A stretch of DNA of 64,000 bases from assembly GCF_018494085.1 (NCBI RefSeq), contig NZ_JABBFP010000006.1:1-64000 (forward strand). Reading direction: 5' to 3'. Below, piece after piece: positions 24,491 through 33,564 of the stretch. Under the pieces are notes generated by a model. That model saw only the letters and a list, made by a program, of their open reading frames with translations, made no database searches and was not told the DNA's origin. The translations under genes and the position numbers were made by a program. How positions within the stretch are numbered: position 1 is the first letter of the stretch; every line of letters starts with the position of its first letter. Origin of the DNA: Rosenbergiella collisarenosi. Its GTDB lineage: Bacteria > Pseudomonadota > Gammaproteobacteria > Enterobacterales > Enterobacteriaceae.

Positions 24491-25027
24491 GTGACAACGA
24501 TAGTAAGCATACGACGTAACGGTAAAGTCGTCATTGGCGGTGATGGCCAGGCAACGCTCGGTAATACCGTCATGAAAGGCAATGTAAAGAAAGTTCGTCG
24601 CCTCTATAACGATAAGGTCATCGCTGGTTTTGCTGGGGGGACTGCTGACGCCTTCACGCTTTTCGAACTATTTGAGCGTAAGCTGGAAATGCATCAAGGT
24701 CACTTAGTCAAAGCGGCGGTTGAGCTTGCCAAAGATTGGCGAACAGACCGTATGCTGCGTCGTCTAGAGGCCCTATTAGCTGTCGCAGATGAAAATGCCT
24801 CGTTAATCATTAGTGGTAACGGCGACGTCATCCAACCAGAAAACGATCTTATCGCTATCGGTTCCGGTGGCCCTTATGCCCAAGCAGCCGCAAGGGCGAT
24901 GCTAGAAAATACACAATTAGATGCTCGTGAGATCGCTGAAAAGGCACTCGAAATTGCTGGTGATATCTGTATTTATACCAATAACAATCTCACGATCGAA
25001 GAACTCAACTCAGGGGATAAGGAGTAA
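24491..25027 (+). CDS. hslV: HslV (ClpQ) protease subunit
   Basis: HslV is the threonine protease of the HslUV ATP-dependent protease. GTG 24491 gives a 178-residue protein beginning (M)[10 protein letters not shown]. The N-terminal threonine exposed after methionine removal is the nucleophile. [14 protein letters not shown] and the C-terminal region match E. coli HslV. A longer frame to 24437 would read through the leader hairpin and hide the catalytic threonine, so it is rejected. hslU follows after 3 bases; the pair is one heat-shock operon. Confidence 0.96.
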   Translation: MTTIVSIRRNGKVVIGGDGQATLGNTVMKGNVKKVRRLYNDKVIAGFAGGTADAFTLFELFERKLEMHQGHLVKAAVELAKDWRTDRMLRRLEALLAVADENASLIISGNGDVIQPENDLIAIGSGGPYAQAAARAMLENTQLDAREIAEKALEIAGDICIYTNNNLTIEELNSGDKE

Positions 25028-25030
25028 ATT

Positions 25031-26365
25031 ATGTCTGAAATGACTCCTCGCGAAATCGTTAGCGAACTTAATCGGTTCATCATCGGCCAAGATAACGCCA
25101 AGCGCGCGGTCTCTATTGCACTGCGTAACCGCTGGCGCCGTATGCAGCTCAATGACGAACTGCGCCACGAAGTTACCCCGAAAAATATCCTTATGATTGG
25201 CCCAACTGGTGTGGGTAAAACAGAAATTGCTCGTCGTCTGGCTAAGCTTGCCAATGCACCGTTCATCAAAGTAGAAGCGACGAAATTTACGGAAGTGGGC
25301 TATGTCGGCAAAGAAGTCGATTCCATCATTCGTGACTTGACCGAAGCTGCGGTCAAAATGGTTCGCTCACAAGCTATAGAGAAAAATAAAGCGCGCGCAG
25401 TAGAACATGCTGAGGACCGCATTCTCGATGTCCTTATTCCGCCAGCAAAAAACAACTGGGGACAGGCGGACGGCGCTCAAGAAGAGTCATCAACCCGCCA
25501 ATCTTTTCGTAAGAAACTACGCGAAGGTCAATTAGACGATAAAGAAATCGAAATCGACTTAGCTGCATCGCCGATGGACGTTGAGATCATGGCCCCTCCT
25601 GGCATGGAAGAGATGACCAACCAGCTGCAATCTATGTTCCAGAATATGGGCAACCAGAAACAGAAATCGCGTAAGCTAAAAATTAAAGACGCGATGAAAT
25701 TACTGATTGAAGAAGAAGCCGCACGACTGGTAAACCCGGAAGAGTTAAAACAGCAAGCGATTGAGGCTGTCGAGCAGCACGGTATCGTCTTTATCGATGA
25801 AATCGATAAAATCTGTAAACGTGGCGGTCAATCATCAGGTCCGGATGTATCGCGGGAAGGTGTGCAGCGTGATCTGCTGCCGCTCGTTGAGGGGTGTACC
25901 GTTTCGACTAAGCATGGCACAGTCAAAACGGACCATATCTTATTCATCGCCTCAGGAGCCTTCCAAGTCGCTAGTCCTTCCGATCTCATTCCTGAGTTAC
26001 AAGGGCGTTTACCTATTCGCGTTGAATTACAGGCGCTAACGGTTAATGATTTTGAGCGCATTCTTACCGAACCAACGGCTTCCGTTACCGTGCAATATAA
26101 AGCACTGATGGAGACCGAGGGCGTACATATTGATTTCACCGATGAGGGTATTCGACGTATTGCGGAAGCTGCATGGCAGGTCAACGAAACGACCGAAAAT
26201 ATCGGTGCGCGCCGCCTCTACACAGTTCTCGAAAAGCTGGTAGAAGATATTTCTTTCGAAGCCAGTGACCGTACTGGCGAGACCGTCACGATCGATGCAG
26301 AGTATGTGAGCAAACATCTCGATGTCTTGGTTGCTGATGAAGATCTCAGCCGTTTTATCCTCTAA
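25031..26365 (+). CDS. hslU: HslU (ClpY) ATPase subunit
   Basis: HslU is the AAA+ unfoldase that feeds substrates to HslV. The 444-residue protein (443 in E. coli) has Walker [15 protein letters not shown] (near residue 57), the pore motif GYVG, Walker [10 protein letters not shown] (near 254), a helical I-domain between them, and the C-terminal tail ending DLSRFIL that docks into HslV. menA, which follows in E. coli, is missing; rraA comes next. Confidence 0.97.
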   Translation: MSEMTPREIVSELNRFIIGQDNAKRAVSIALRNRWRRMQLNDELRHEVTPKNILMIGPTGVGKTEIARRLAKLANAPFIKVEATKFTEVGYVGKEVDSIIRDLTEAAVKMVRSQAIEKNKARAVEHAEDRILDVLIPPAKNNWGQADGAQEESSTRQSFRKKLREGQLDDKEIEIDLAASPMDVEIMAPPGMEEMTNQLQSMFQNMGNQKQKSRKLKIKDAMKLLIEEEAARLVNPEELKQQAIEAVEQHGIVFIDEIDKICKRGGQSSGPDVSREGVQRDLLPLVEGCTVSTKHGTVKTDHILFIASGAFQVASPSDLIPELQGRLPIRVELQALTVNDFERILTEPTASVTVQYKALMETEGVHIDFTDEGIRRIAEAAWQVNETTENIGARRLYTVLEKLVEDISFEASDRTGETVTIDAEYVSKHLDVLVADEDLSRFIL

Positions 26366-26376
26366 TCCTCTCCCCG

Positions 26377-26411
26377 ACACCCAGAGCAATCTGCTCTGGG
26401 TGTCTTCCTCC
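26377..26411 (+). terminator. hslVU terminator
   Basis: GACACCCAGAGCA (26377-26389) pairs perfectly with TGCTCTGGGTGTC (26393-26405), followed by the weakly T-rich TTCCTCCTC. It lies 11 bases after the hslU stop codon. Confidence 0.7.
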
Positions 26412-26494
26412 TCAAGCAGTTAGCCCAAGACCTTTGCCGCATCCCACATAAAGAGATATACTTAGTCCACCTCTGGCAACCAGATGAAACGACT

Positions 26495-26983
26495 ATGAAA
26501 TATGATACTTCCGAACTCTGTGACATCTACCATGAAGAAGTTAACGTGGTTGAACCCCTATTCTCAAACTTCGGGGCACGCACCTCTTTTGGTGGTCAAA
26601 TCACAACAGTAAAATGTTTCGAAGATAATGGGCTACTTTACGACCTACTAGAAGAAGACGGCTCAGGTAAAGTTTTACTCGTTGACGGGGGCGGATCAGT
26701 AAGACGTGGTCTGGTCGATGCCCAGCTGGCACAAATTGCAGTCAGCAATCAGTGGGAAGGTATTATTGTCTACGGCTCTGTGCGTCAAGTCGACGAATTG
26801 TCTGAGTTAGATATTGGTATTCAGGCTATCGCGGCTATTCCTGCGGGAGCCTCTGGTGACGGCGTGGGTGAAAGCGATATTCGCGTTAATTTTGGCGGAG
26901 TAACATTCTTCTCTGGAGATTACGTCTACGCTGATAATACCGGTATCATACTTTCTGATACGCCATTAACCGAAGACGAGTAA
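26495..26983 (+). CDS. rraA: regulator of ribonuclease activity A
   Basis: RraA binds RNase E and lowers its activity, changing mRNA stability globally. The 162-residue protein shows the family blocks [27 protein letters not shown] and [19 protein letters not shown]. It is related to the aldolase/methyltransferase MenG fold but is not an enzyme of menaquinone synthesis. In E. coli it follows menA, which is absent here. Confidence 0.95.
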   Translation: MKYDTSELCDIYHEEVNVVEPLFSNFGARTSFGGQITTVKCFEDNGLLYDLLEEDGSGKVLLVDGGGSVRRGLVDAQLAQIAVSNQWEGIIVYGSVRQVDELSELDIGIQAIAAIPAGASGDGVGESDIRVNFGGVTFFSGDYVYADNTGIILSDTPLTEDE

Positions 26984-27024
26984 CGGCGATAACGGCGGAC
27001 AGTGACACTGCCCGCCGAATACGC

Positions 27025-27264
27025 TTAAACGTCGTCCATCTTACCCAGCAAGGTACGTAAACGTTCTTGCCATTGTGTCTGTTCTTCTTTCAACTGCTGA
27101 TTTTCACGGCTTAGCGCTTCATGATTACCAACCGCTTGTTGTGCATCTTGCTTAAGCGTGTTGTTTTGTTCTTTTAATTCTTCAATTTCCATTTGTAGCA
27201 GGGTAATGGTGTCAATCGCCTGCTGTACCTTTGCTTCCAACTTCTCAAACATTTCAAATGACAT
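27025..27264 (-). CDS. zapB: cell division protein ZapB
   Basis: ZapB is a coiled-coil protein that joins the Z-ring through ZapA. The 79-residue protein is almost entirely one coiled coil ([20 protein letters not shown] onward). The ATG at 27264 fits the family start [13 protein letters not shown]; an upstream ATG at 27279 would add five residues. It is convergent with rraA and divergent from glpF. Confidence 0.94.
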   Translation of the reverse strand: MSFEMFEKLEAKVQQAIDTITLLQMEIEELKEQNNTLKQDAQQAVGNHEALSRENQQLKEEQTQWQERLRTLLGKMDDV

Positions 27265-27515
27265 TGTTACTCTCTCCAATTAACGCCAGGCGTTGATAAT
27301 CGCATTCTTTTGATACATCTCACTGATGCACTGTAAAGCTGCGCTGATAGTCCGATTGTATGGAGGCGAGCGATACAAGTCCAGAGGCGAAAACACTTCA
27401 AGACTAGTCTGTTCTGTTTCTATCCATTAAAAAGCGCGGATCTGTCATGAAATCTGCGAAAACGCGCATTTTTTATGAGCAAGCACACACTTTTGACGCG
27501 CGCTATTTTGCGTTT

Positions 27516-27580
27516 TTTTTCGTTAACGATAAATTCACAAGAAAAATACATTTGAGAATTTTACGAAACTCAAATACTGT
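27516..27580 (+). promoter_or_regulatory. putative glpF promoter with GlpR-like operator
   Basis: The zapB-glpF gap (27265-27607) is A/T-rich. TTTTTCGTTAACGATAAA at 27516-27533 resembles the GlpR operator ATGTTCGATAACGAACAT (12 of 18 positions). Downstream, TTGAGA (27552-27557) and TACTGT (27575-27580) are 17 bases apart and would start RNA about 20 bases before the glpF start. The left part of the gap (27280-27480) shows nothing further. Confidence 0.5.
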
Positions 27581-27607
27581 CACTATTATCCCGTCAAGGA
27601 ATACACT

Positions 27608-28459
27608 ATGAGTAAAACCACTAATACGCTCACCGGTCAGTGTATCGCAGAATTTATCGGCACCGGCTTAATCATCTTCTTCGGCGTCGGCTGTGTTGCA
27701 GCATTAAAGCTGGCTGGTGCGAACTTTGGTCAATGGGAAGTCAGTATCGTCTGGGGGCTCGCAGTATCTATGGGTGCCTATGCAAGTGCTGGCGTTTCCG
27801 GTGCTCACCTGAATCCAGCGGTAAGCATCGCTCTCTGTGTGTTTGGTAACTTCGAAGCACGTAAGCTTTTCCCCTACATTTTCGCGCAAACCGCTGGCGC
27901 GTTTTGCTCGGCGGCATTGGTCTATAGTTTATACCAAAGCCTATTCATCGATTATGAAGCGACTCATCACATTGTCCGGGGATCGATGGAGAGTCTTCCC
28001 CTTGCTGGAATCTTCTCTACCTACCCTGATCCGCATCTCTCAATAGCTCAAGCTTTCTTAATTGAAGTGACTATCACCGCGGTATTAATAGGAATGATCA
28101 TGAGCTTAACGGATGATGGTAATGGTATTCCTCGCGGCCCATTAGCCCCTTTACTTATTGGTTTGTTGGTCGCCGCAATTGGGGCAGCATTTGGTCCATT
28201 AACAGGTTTTGCCTTAAACCCTGCTCGTGACTTCGGCCCTAAACTGTTTGCTGATTTGGCTGGATGGGGGCACTTAGCCCTAACCGGTGGTAAAGATATT
28301 CCTTACTTCTTAGTCCCTATTTTTGCTCCAATCATCGGCGCATTAGTCGGTGCGTTCATCTACCGCACAATGATTGGCCGTCATCTGCCTCTGGCACACA
28401 ATATTGAACTTGAACAGGCGCCTATCGAAAAAGCCTCTGTTCAAGAACGTAAAGTCTAA
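27608..28459 (+). CDS. glpF: glycerol facilitator (aquaglyceroporin)
   Basis: GlpF lets glycerol diffuse across the inner membrane. The 283-residue protein has six membrane helices and the two aquaporin half-helices with NPA motifs: HLNPAVSIAL near residues 66-75 and LNPARDFGP near 202-210. The arginine in the second motif marks the selectivity filter. AAGGA precedes the ATG. It is first in glpF-glpK with a 25-base gap; GlpK will trap the entering glycerol as glycerol 3-phosphate. Confidence 0.96.
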   Translation: MSKTTNTLTGQCIAEFIGTGLIIFFGVGCVAALKLAGANFGQWEVSIVWGLAVSMGAYASAGVSGAHLNPAVSIALCVFGNFEARKLFPYIFAQTAGAFCSAALVYSLYQSLFIDYEATHHIVRGSMESLPLAGIFSTYPDPHLSIAQAFLIEVTITAVLIGMIMSLTDDGNGIPRGPLAPLLIGLLVAAIGAAFGPLTGFALNPARDFGPKLFADLAGWGHLALTGGKDIPYFLVPIFAPIIGALVGAFIYRTMIGRHLPLAHNIELEQAPIEKASVQERKV

Positions 28460-28484
28460 TACTCACGGCGAATAGGAACTCACT

Positions 28485-29996
28485 ATGTCTACGAAAGAAA
28501 AAAAATATATCGTCGCGCTCGATCAAGGAACCACGAGCTCCAGAGCCGTAATTCTCGACCACGATGCAAACATCATTGCCGTCTCACAGCGTGAGTTTAC
28601 GCAAATCTACCCAAAGACTGGCTGGGTAGAACACGACCCAATGGATATTTGGGCGACACAAAGCTCAACCTTGGTAGAAGTCTTAGCACACGCAGATATT
28701 AGCTCGGACGAAGTGGCCGCCATTGGTATCACTAACCAACGCGAAACAACGATTATTTGGGATAAACAAAGCGGTAAGCCCATCTATAACGCCATCGTAT
28801 GGCAAGATCCGCGTACCGCCGATTATTGTGCAGGTCTGAAGGATGAGGGTTATGAGGACTATATTCGCGATACCACCGGATTAGTCATCAACCCTTACTT
28901 CTCTGGAACAAAGGTGAAGTGGATCCTCGATCATGTCGAAGGTTCACGTGAGCGAGCGAAACGTGGTGAACTTCTGTTTGGTACAGTCGATACTTGGCTC
29001 GTCTGGAAAATGACCCAAGGCCGTGTCCATATTACTGATTACACCAATGCTTCACGGACCATGCTCTTTGATATCCATAAGCTGGAATGGGATCAGAAGA
29101 TGCTAGATCTGCTCGATATCCCGCGGGAGATGTTGCCTGAGGTCAAAGCCTCTTCTGAGGTCTATGGCCAAACGAACATTGGCGGTAAAGGCGGTACGCG
29201 TATTCCTATTGCCGGGATAGCCGGAGACCAACAGGCTGCACTCTACGGCCAGCTTTGTGTCCAACCTGGGATGGCGAAGAATACCTACGGTACGGGTTGC
29301 TTCATGCTGATGAACACCGGCAAAAAAGCGATCACGTCGAAAAACGGTTTGTTAACCACCATCGCCTGCGGTCCTCGTGGCGAAGTTAACTACGCCTTAG
29401 AAGGAGCGGTATTCATCGGCGGCGCATCCATTCAGTGGCTACGCGATGAACTAAAATTATTTAATGATGCCGATGATTCCGAATACTTTGCTAATAAAGT
29501 AAAAGATTCTAATGGCGTTTACATGGTGCCCGCTTTTACCGGTCTTGGTGCTCCCTATTGGGACCCCTATGCGCGTGGCGCTATTTTTGGCCTAACTCGT
29601 GGGGCAAATTCAAATCATATTATCCGCGCTACGTTGGAGTCTATCGCGTTCCAAACCCGTGATGTCCTCGAAGCGATGCAACATGATGCCAATACACGTC
29701 TGCAGACGTTGCGAGTCGATGGTGGCGCAGTAGCCAATAACTTCCTCATGCAGTTCCAAGCAGATATCTTAGGGGCGCATGTTGAACGACCTGAAGTAAA
29801 AGAAGTGACGGCGCTTGGCGCTGCATACCTAGCGGGCCTTGCGGTAGGTTTCTGGAGTGACCTTGAGGAAGTCCGCGCTAAAGCTGTGGTGGAAAAAGAG
29901 TTCCGTCCGTCGATTGAAACCACCGAGCGTAACTACCGCTACGCCGGCTGGAAGAAAGCCGTCTCTCGCGTTAAAGGCTGGGAAAAAGACGAATAG
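28485..29996 (+). CDS. glpK: glycerol kinase
   Basis: GlpK phosphorylates glycerol with ATP to sn-glycerol 3-phosphate. The 503-residue protein (502 in E. coli) is of the FGGY family: N-terminal [13 protein letters not shown], central [11 protein letters not shown] and [10 protein letters not shown], and C-terminal [23 protein letters not shown]-inhibition and EIIA-Glc contact regions appear conserved, as expected for an enzyme under inducer exclusion. Confidence 0.97.
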   Translation: MSTKEKKYIVALDQGTTSSRAVILDHDANIIAVSQREFTQIYPKTGWVEHDPMDIWATQSSTLVEVLAHADISSDEVAAIGITNQRETTIIWDKQSGKPIYNAIVWQDPRTADYCAGLKDEGYEDYIRDTTGLVINPYFSGTKVKWILDHVEGSRERAKRGELLFGTVDTWLVWKMTQGRVHITDYTNASRTMLFDIHKLEWDQKMLDLLDIPREMLPEVKASSEVYGQTNIGGKGGTRIPIAGIAGDQQAALYGQLCVQPGMAKNTYGTGCFMLMNTGKKAITSKNGLLTTIACGPRGEVNYALEGAVFIGGASIQWLRDELKLFNDADDSEYFANKVKDSNGVYMVPAFTGLGAPYWDPYARGAIFGLTRGANSNHIIRATLESIAFQTRDVLEAMQHDANTRLQTLRVDGGAVANNFLMQFQADILGAHVERPEVKEVTALGAAYLAGLAVGFWSDLEEVRAKAVVEKEFRPSIETTERNYRYAGWKKAVSRVKGWEKDE

Positions 29997-30117
29997 CACG
30001 CAGAGTGCTAAACAATAGCACTCACCGCCTCCCGTCGATGACGGGGGGCATCCCCACCTCCTCAGCCACTATGTTACACTCACCTCCTGTTTTCTCTGAC
30101 TACCCTGATGACTCAGC

Positions 30118-31098
30118 ATGAAACATACACTCACGTACCCTTTCTACCGCGTCACCGAAGCTGCCGCCATTGCTGGCTTCGCGTGGCTAGGACGCGGTGA
30201 TAAAAATCTTGCCGACGGTGCAGCCGTAGAGGCAATGCGCCAAGAACTTAACGCCTTACCGATCGACGGAACAATCGTCATTGGTGAAGGTGAGATTGAC
30301 GAAGCGCCAATGCTCTATATTGGTGAGAAGGTTGGACAAACCCGTGGCCCATCTATCGATATCGCTGTAGACCCGATAGAGGGCACCCGCATGACGGCAT
30401 GCGGACAAAGCAATGCTCTCTCTGTCATGGCCGTAGCCGAAGCGGGCACTTTGCTGCACGCTCCCGATATGTATATGGAAAAATTAATCGTCGGCCCTAA
30501 AGCAACAGGCGTTATTGATTTACACCTCTCCCTAGCAGAGAACCTGCGTCTTATTAGCCAAGCATTGCAAAAACCGTTGAATACCCTAACGATCTCTATT
30601 CTCGATAAACCGCGCCACGCTCCCATTATCGCTGACCTACATCGCTTAGGTGTTCGGGTCTTTACCTTTCCCGATGGCGATGTGTCTGCCTCATTATTAA
30701 CCTGCTTCCCAGACCAACCCATCGATGTCATGTACGGTATTGGCGGCGCACCTGAGGGGGTGATTTCTGCGGCGGCAGTCCGCGCGTTGGGCGGAGATAT
30801 GCAAGCTCGTCTACTGACTCGTATACAGGTTAAAGGTGCCGGTGATACGCACCATCGTGCGAGTCAGGAAGAGGAGGCGCGTTGCCAAGCCATGGGGCTT
30901 ACCTTGGGAGAAGTGCTGCGGCTGGATGACCTAGCGAAAAGCGATAATGTTCTCTTTAGTGCAACCGGCATTACTGATGGCGATCTTCTTGCCGGGATCC
31001 GCATCACTGAGTCATCAATAACGACTCACAGCCTGGTCATTGATGGCCAACAAAAAACGCTACAGTGGCTGAAAACGGTCAACCCGTTGGCCCGATAA
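30118..31098 (+). CDS. glpX: class II fructose-1,6-bisphosphatase (GlpX/YggF family)
   Basis: This enzyme hydrolyses fructose 1,6-bisphosphate in gluconeogenesis. The 326-residue protein has the family metal and substrate motifs GEGEIDEAPML, DIAVDPIEGTRM, HAPDMYMEKL, FPDGDVSAS and GIGGAPEGVISAA. It occupies the glpX position after glpK, but its short length, RVTEAAAIAG start, GQSNALSVMA and lack of the GlpX C-terminal extension are intermediate with the E. coli paralogue YggF (321 aa). It is separated from glpK by 121 bases with two hairpins (30003-30023 and about 30030-30055), so it may have its own transcription unit. No clear Shine-Dalgarno sequence is seen. Confidence 0.88.
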   Translation: MKHTLTYPFYRVTEAAAIAGFAWLGRGDKNLADGAAVEAMRQELNALPIDGTIVIGEGEIDEAPMLYIGEKVGQTRGPSIDIAVDPIEGTRMTACGQSNALSVMAVAEAGTLLHAPDMYMEKLIVGPKATGVIDLHLSLAENLRLISQALQKPLNTLTISILDKPRHAPIIADLHRLGVRVFTFPDGDVSASLLTCFPDQPIDVMYGIGGAPEGVISAAAVRALGGDMQARLLTRIQVKGAGDTHHRASQEEEARCQAMGLTLGEVLRLDDLAKSDNVLFSATGITDGDLLAGIRITESSITTHSLVIDGQQKTLQWLKTVNPLAR

Positions 31099-31122
31099 CT
31101 CGACAACTCACTGGAGGTCATG

Positions 31123-31869
31123 ATGGCAGTATGGTGTACAGGAAAAATTATTGAGGTTAAGCCGTGGACCGACACCCTTTTTAGTTTAATCGTCGATGCC
31201 CCCATTGCCCCCTTTACCGCAGGGCAGTTTGCTAAACTCAGTCTTACCTTGGAAGGAGAAACCCTTCAACGTGCCTACTCGTACGTCAACGCTCCTTCTC
31301 AGACCCCGCTCGAATTTTATCTCGTTCATGTTCCAGAAGGACGCTTAAGCCCGGCATTATTGGCACTCAAACCGGGGGATGAAGTGTTGGTTACCCAAGA
31401 AGCGGCCGGGTATTTTGTCCTAGAAGAGGTGCCCGATGCGAAGGAGCTCTGGATGATTGCCACGGGTACCGCGATCGGTCCGTATCTTTCTATTTTACAG
31501 CAAGGGGAAGATTTAGAACGATTCGACACCATTATTCTGGTACATGCTGCCCGCCATGCCGCCGATCTTAGCTATATGCCGTTATTCGAACAGCTTCAGC
31601 TGCGTTATGGTGACAAGCTACGGATCCAGACAGTTGTGAGCCGGGAAAATGCTACAGGCAGTTTACGCGGTCGTGTTCCAGCCTTGCTTGATGATGGATC
31701 ACTAGAAAAGGCTGTTAATACGCAGATCTGCGCCGAGAATAGCCATATTATGATCTGCGGTAACCCCGAGATGGTGAGAGAGACCCAGAAGTACCTTAAA
31801 GAACAGCGCGGACTACGTAAGCATCTTCGTAGAAAGCCGGGCCACATCACCAGCGAACACTATTGGTAG
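31123..31869 (+). CDS. fpr: ferredoxin/flavodoxin-NADP+ reductase
   Basis: Fpr moves electrons between NADPH and flavodoxin or ferredoxin. The 248-residue protein has the FAD-binding RAYSYVNAPS motif (residues about 50-59), NADP-binding ATGTAIGPYLSIL (near 115-127) and the C-terminal tail ending EHYW, as in E. coli. Two ATGs are adjacent; the second (31123) is 5 bases after GGAGG and gives the E. coli length. It is probably co-transcribed with the upstream FBPase gene (24 bases). Confidence 0.95.
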   Translation: MAVWCTGKIIEVKPWTDTLFSLIVDAPIAPFTAGQFAKLSLTLEGETLQRAYSYVNAPSQTPLEFYLVHVPEGRLSPALLALKPGDEVLVTQEAAGYFVLEEVPDAKELWMIATGTAIGPYLSILQQGEDLERFDTIILVHAARHAADLSYMPLFEQLQLRYGDKLRIQTVVSRENATGSLRGRVPALLDDGSLEKAVNTQICAENSHIMICGNPEMVRETQKYLKEQRGLRKHLRRKPGHITSEHYW

Positions 31870-32072
31870 CGACCGCCGCTACCCGCCCCCGTGATGCCAT
31901 CTTTCACCACGGGGGCATCAGATAGTGACTATTTTTTTATTTAAAGCCTGAATAGCGCCTCAGATAAAATTTGATAAAATTCACCGAAAATAGTTACCTT
32001 AACTCTAGAATATAAAAATCAATTACCCGCTGTCGCACGAAAGATGAATAACTAAGACAAAAGGATATGTCG

Positions 32073-32350
32073 ATGGAAAATATAAAACCTTAATCGCTAA
32101 ATAATATTTATGATGGAAATACCAACTCTAATTATGAAGCTGGGGGAACTTGTCATAAATCAAAAAAAAAAGGAGGAGTATACGGCGTCATCGATGCTGG
32201 TGGTGCTGGAATATTTGCAGGATTAGTAGCAGGCTCAACCGGCCTATGGGGATGGCAACAGATGTCGTAGCCGGAATGATTAGCGGTCAATGTAGACCGA
32301 ATAGCTTTGGCAGTGACGGACGACCAAATACTTCTGCTGGAAGACGCTAG
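32073..32350 (+). pseudogene. broken microcin-like (class II bacteriocin) precursor gene
   Basis: From ATG 32073, preceded by AAGGAT, the frame reads MENIKP, a TAA stop (32091-32093), then continues open through SLNNIYDGNTNSNYEAGG, a lysine stretch encoded by ten A (32162-32171), and a glycine/alanine-rich hydrophobic run (GVIDAGGAGIFAGLVAG). It stops at TAG 32268. In a second frame, a continuation (GMATDVVAGMISGQCRPN) runs from about 32249 to TAG 32348-32350. A short leader, a Gly-Gly site, a Gly/Ala-rich hydrophobic core and a hydrophilic tail resemble class II microcins such as MccV. One stop and one frameshift make it a probable pseudogene. The small membrane gene just downstream fits an immunity protein. 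Family assignment is inference. Confidence 0.5.
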
Positions 32351-32397
32351 GATGCCCAGTGTACCTAGTGATTACAAAAACAGGAGGAGTGAGTAAA

Positions 32398-32589
32398 ATG
32401 AGAAAATCACTTTATTATTTATCTTTATTTCTTAGCGGCTTTTATTTATTAAAATTCGCTCATATTTTTGAAATAGATAAATCAAGAACAACTATTGAAT
32501 CAATATCGAATTATCTAGTAATGATCATTATTCTCGTTGCATTAACTCAGTGGGGGATGAAAGCATATCGATATCTAACAAAATCCTAG
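32398..32589 (+). CDS. small two-helix membrane protein, possible microcin immunity protein
   Basis: The 63-residue protein is not recognised as a named family. It has two predicted membrane helices (about residues 5-22 and 36-55) joined by a short polar loop (EIDKSRTTIES) and a basic C-terminus. The ATG at 32398 is preceded by AGGAGG, an excellent ribosome-binding site; an in-frame GTG at 32359 is not supported. It starts 47 bases after the broken microcin-like frame in the same A/T-rich island and has the size and topology of class II microcin immunity proteins. That role is inferred from position and shape only. Confidence 0.6.
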   Translation: MRKSLYYLSLFLSGFYLLKFAHIFEIDKSRTTIESISNYLVMIIILVALTQWGMKAYRYLTKS

Positions 32590-32676
32590 CGTCATTACAT
32601 CACTCTAGCAGGAATATTCTCTTGGTAACGGGTTGAGAGCAACCATCCTTCAAGTACTCTATGATCGCTTAGAATG

Positions 32677-32711
32677 CACAAAAGTCCCGTGACAGAATCA
32701 CAGGGCTTTAG
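32677..32711 (+). terminator. possible terminator of the microcin-like locus
   Basis: AAAGTCCCGTGA can fold with TCACAGGGCTTT (two G-U type mismatches), within 32677-32708. The T-run is short (TTTAG). It closes the A/T-rich island about 90 bases after the small membrane gene. Nothing else is recognised between 32590 and 32861. Confidence 0.45.
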
Positions 32712-32861
32712 TACTCTAATTTAGGTTGCGATCGGGTAAGGATAGACGGCCAGCGTCCCGGCCTTCAACAGAATAACTCAGCATCCAATGGGAATAACAG
32801 TTTAACCCGCTCGGGAAAGAAGTGGGCTCTACAAACACTATAAGAGCTAAAAGGTAATATC

Positions 32862-33449
32862 ATGAGATACGTCGCTTTCTTTTTCCTGATTCTGTTGGCC
32901 ACGGGACTAACCAATCAAGCCGACGCACAGCCTGTATCAATGCCCTTACCTGACACCGCCCCTTACTTGCTTCCTGATGCACCTACCTTCGAACTGACCA
33001 TCACACAGTTCCGTCAGCAATTTAGTCAGCAATTCCCCACTACGCCTCTGCAAGAGTTTAGGGCCATTAAAACAGGCTCGATGCAGAAACTGGTTACCAT
33101 TGCCGCAACCAAAATTAGTGAAACAATCTATGCCTCTACCGCCTTAGAAGTGGGTACGGCAAAGATAAAATCTATTCAGCTTACCTGGCTCCCTGTTCCG
33201 GGTAATCAGGCCACAGCATCGCGCCAGCAAGCGATGAGTTATATTCTTAATATGATCCATTTTTTCTCACCGCAGCTCACCACCAAGCAATGCCAAGAAC
33301 ATCTAGAGCGGCTATTGACTATCGGTAAAGGAAAAAGCTACACGCTATCGAATGAAGGTCCAGTAAGGTATATTTTGTCTGATAAAGGCGAAGGGGGTAT
33401 GACCTTTGCTGCAGAACCCGTTAAATTAGTACTTAGTGACGCACAGTGA
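32862..33449 (+). CDS. yiiQ: DUF1454 family periplasmic protein YiiQ
   Basis: The function of YiiQ is unknown. The 195-residue protein begins with a Sec signal peptide (hydrophobic residues 3-17, likely cut after ADA at 22) and is predicted to be periplasmic. The core matches E. coli YiiQ (APYLLPDAPTFELTITQFRQ, IYASTALEVGTAKIKSIQLTWLP, ending FAAEPVKLVLSDA). It precedes tpiA, as in E. coli, but the yiiR gene that normally lies between fpr and yiiQ has been replaced by the microcin-like island. Confidence 0.9.
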   Translation: MRYVAFFFLILLATGLTNQADAQPVSMPLPDTAPYLLPDAPTFELTITQFRQQFSQQFPTTPLQEFRAIKTGSMQKLVTIAATKISETIYASTALEVGTAKIKSIQLTWLPVPGNQATASRQQAMSYILNMIHFFSPQLTTKQCQEHLERLLTIGKGKSYTLSNEGPVRYILSDKGEGGMTFAAEPVKLVLSDAQ

Positions 33450-33564
33450 TTGACCGATTTGTGATCCTGAGCAAATGGGCCGATCTGACACTGTTTATAG
33501 TGAACCTAGACGCTATTGCACAGCGTAATAGCATTTTACTCAAGCGCGTAATGCGGAGGAAAGC

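Noticed and set aside
32359-32397. 13-residue upstream extension of the small membrane protein
   Set aside because: The GTG start has no ribosome-binding site, while ATG 32398 follows AGGAGG; the extension would also translate that site.
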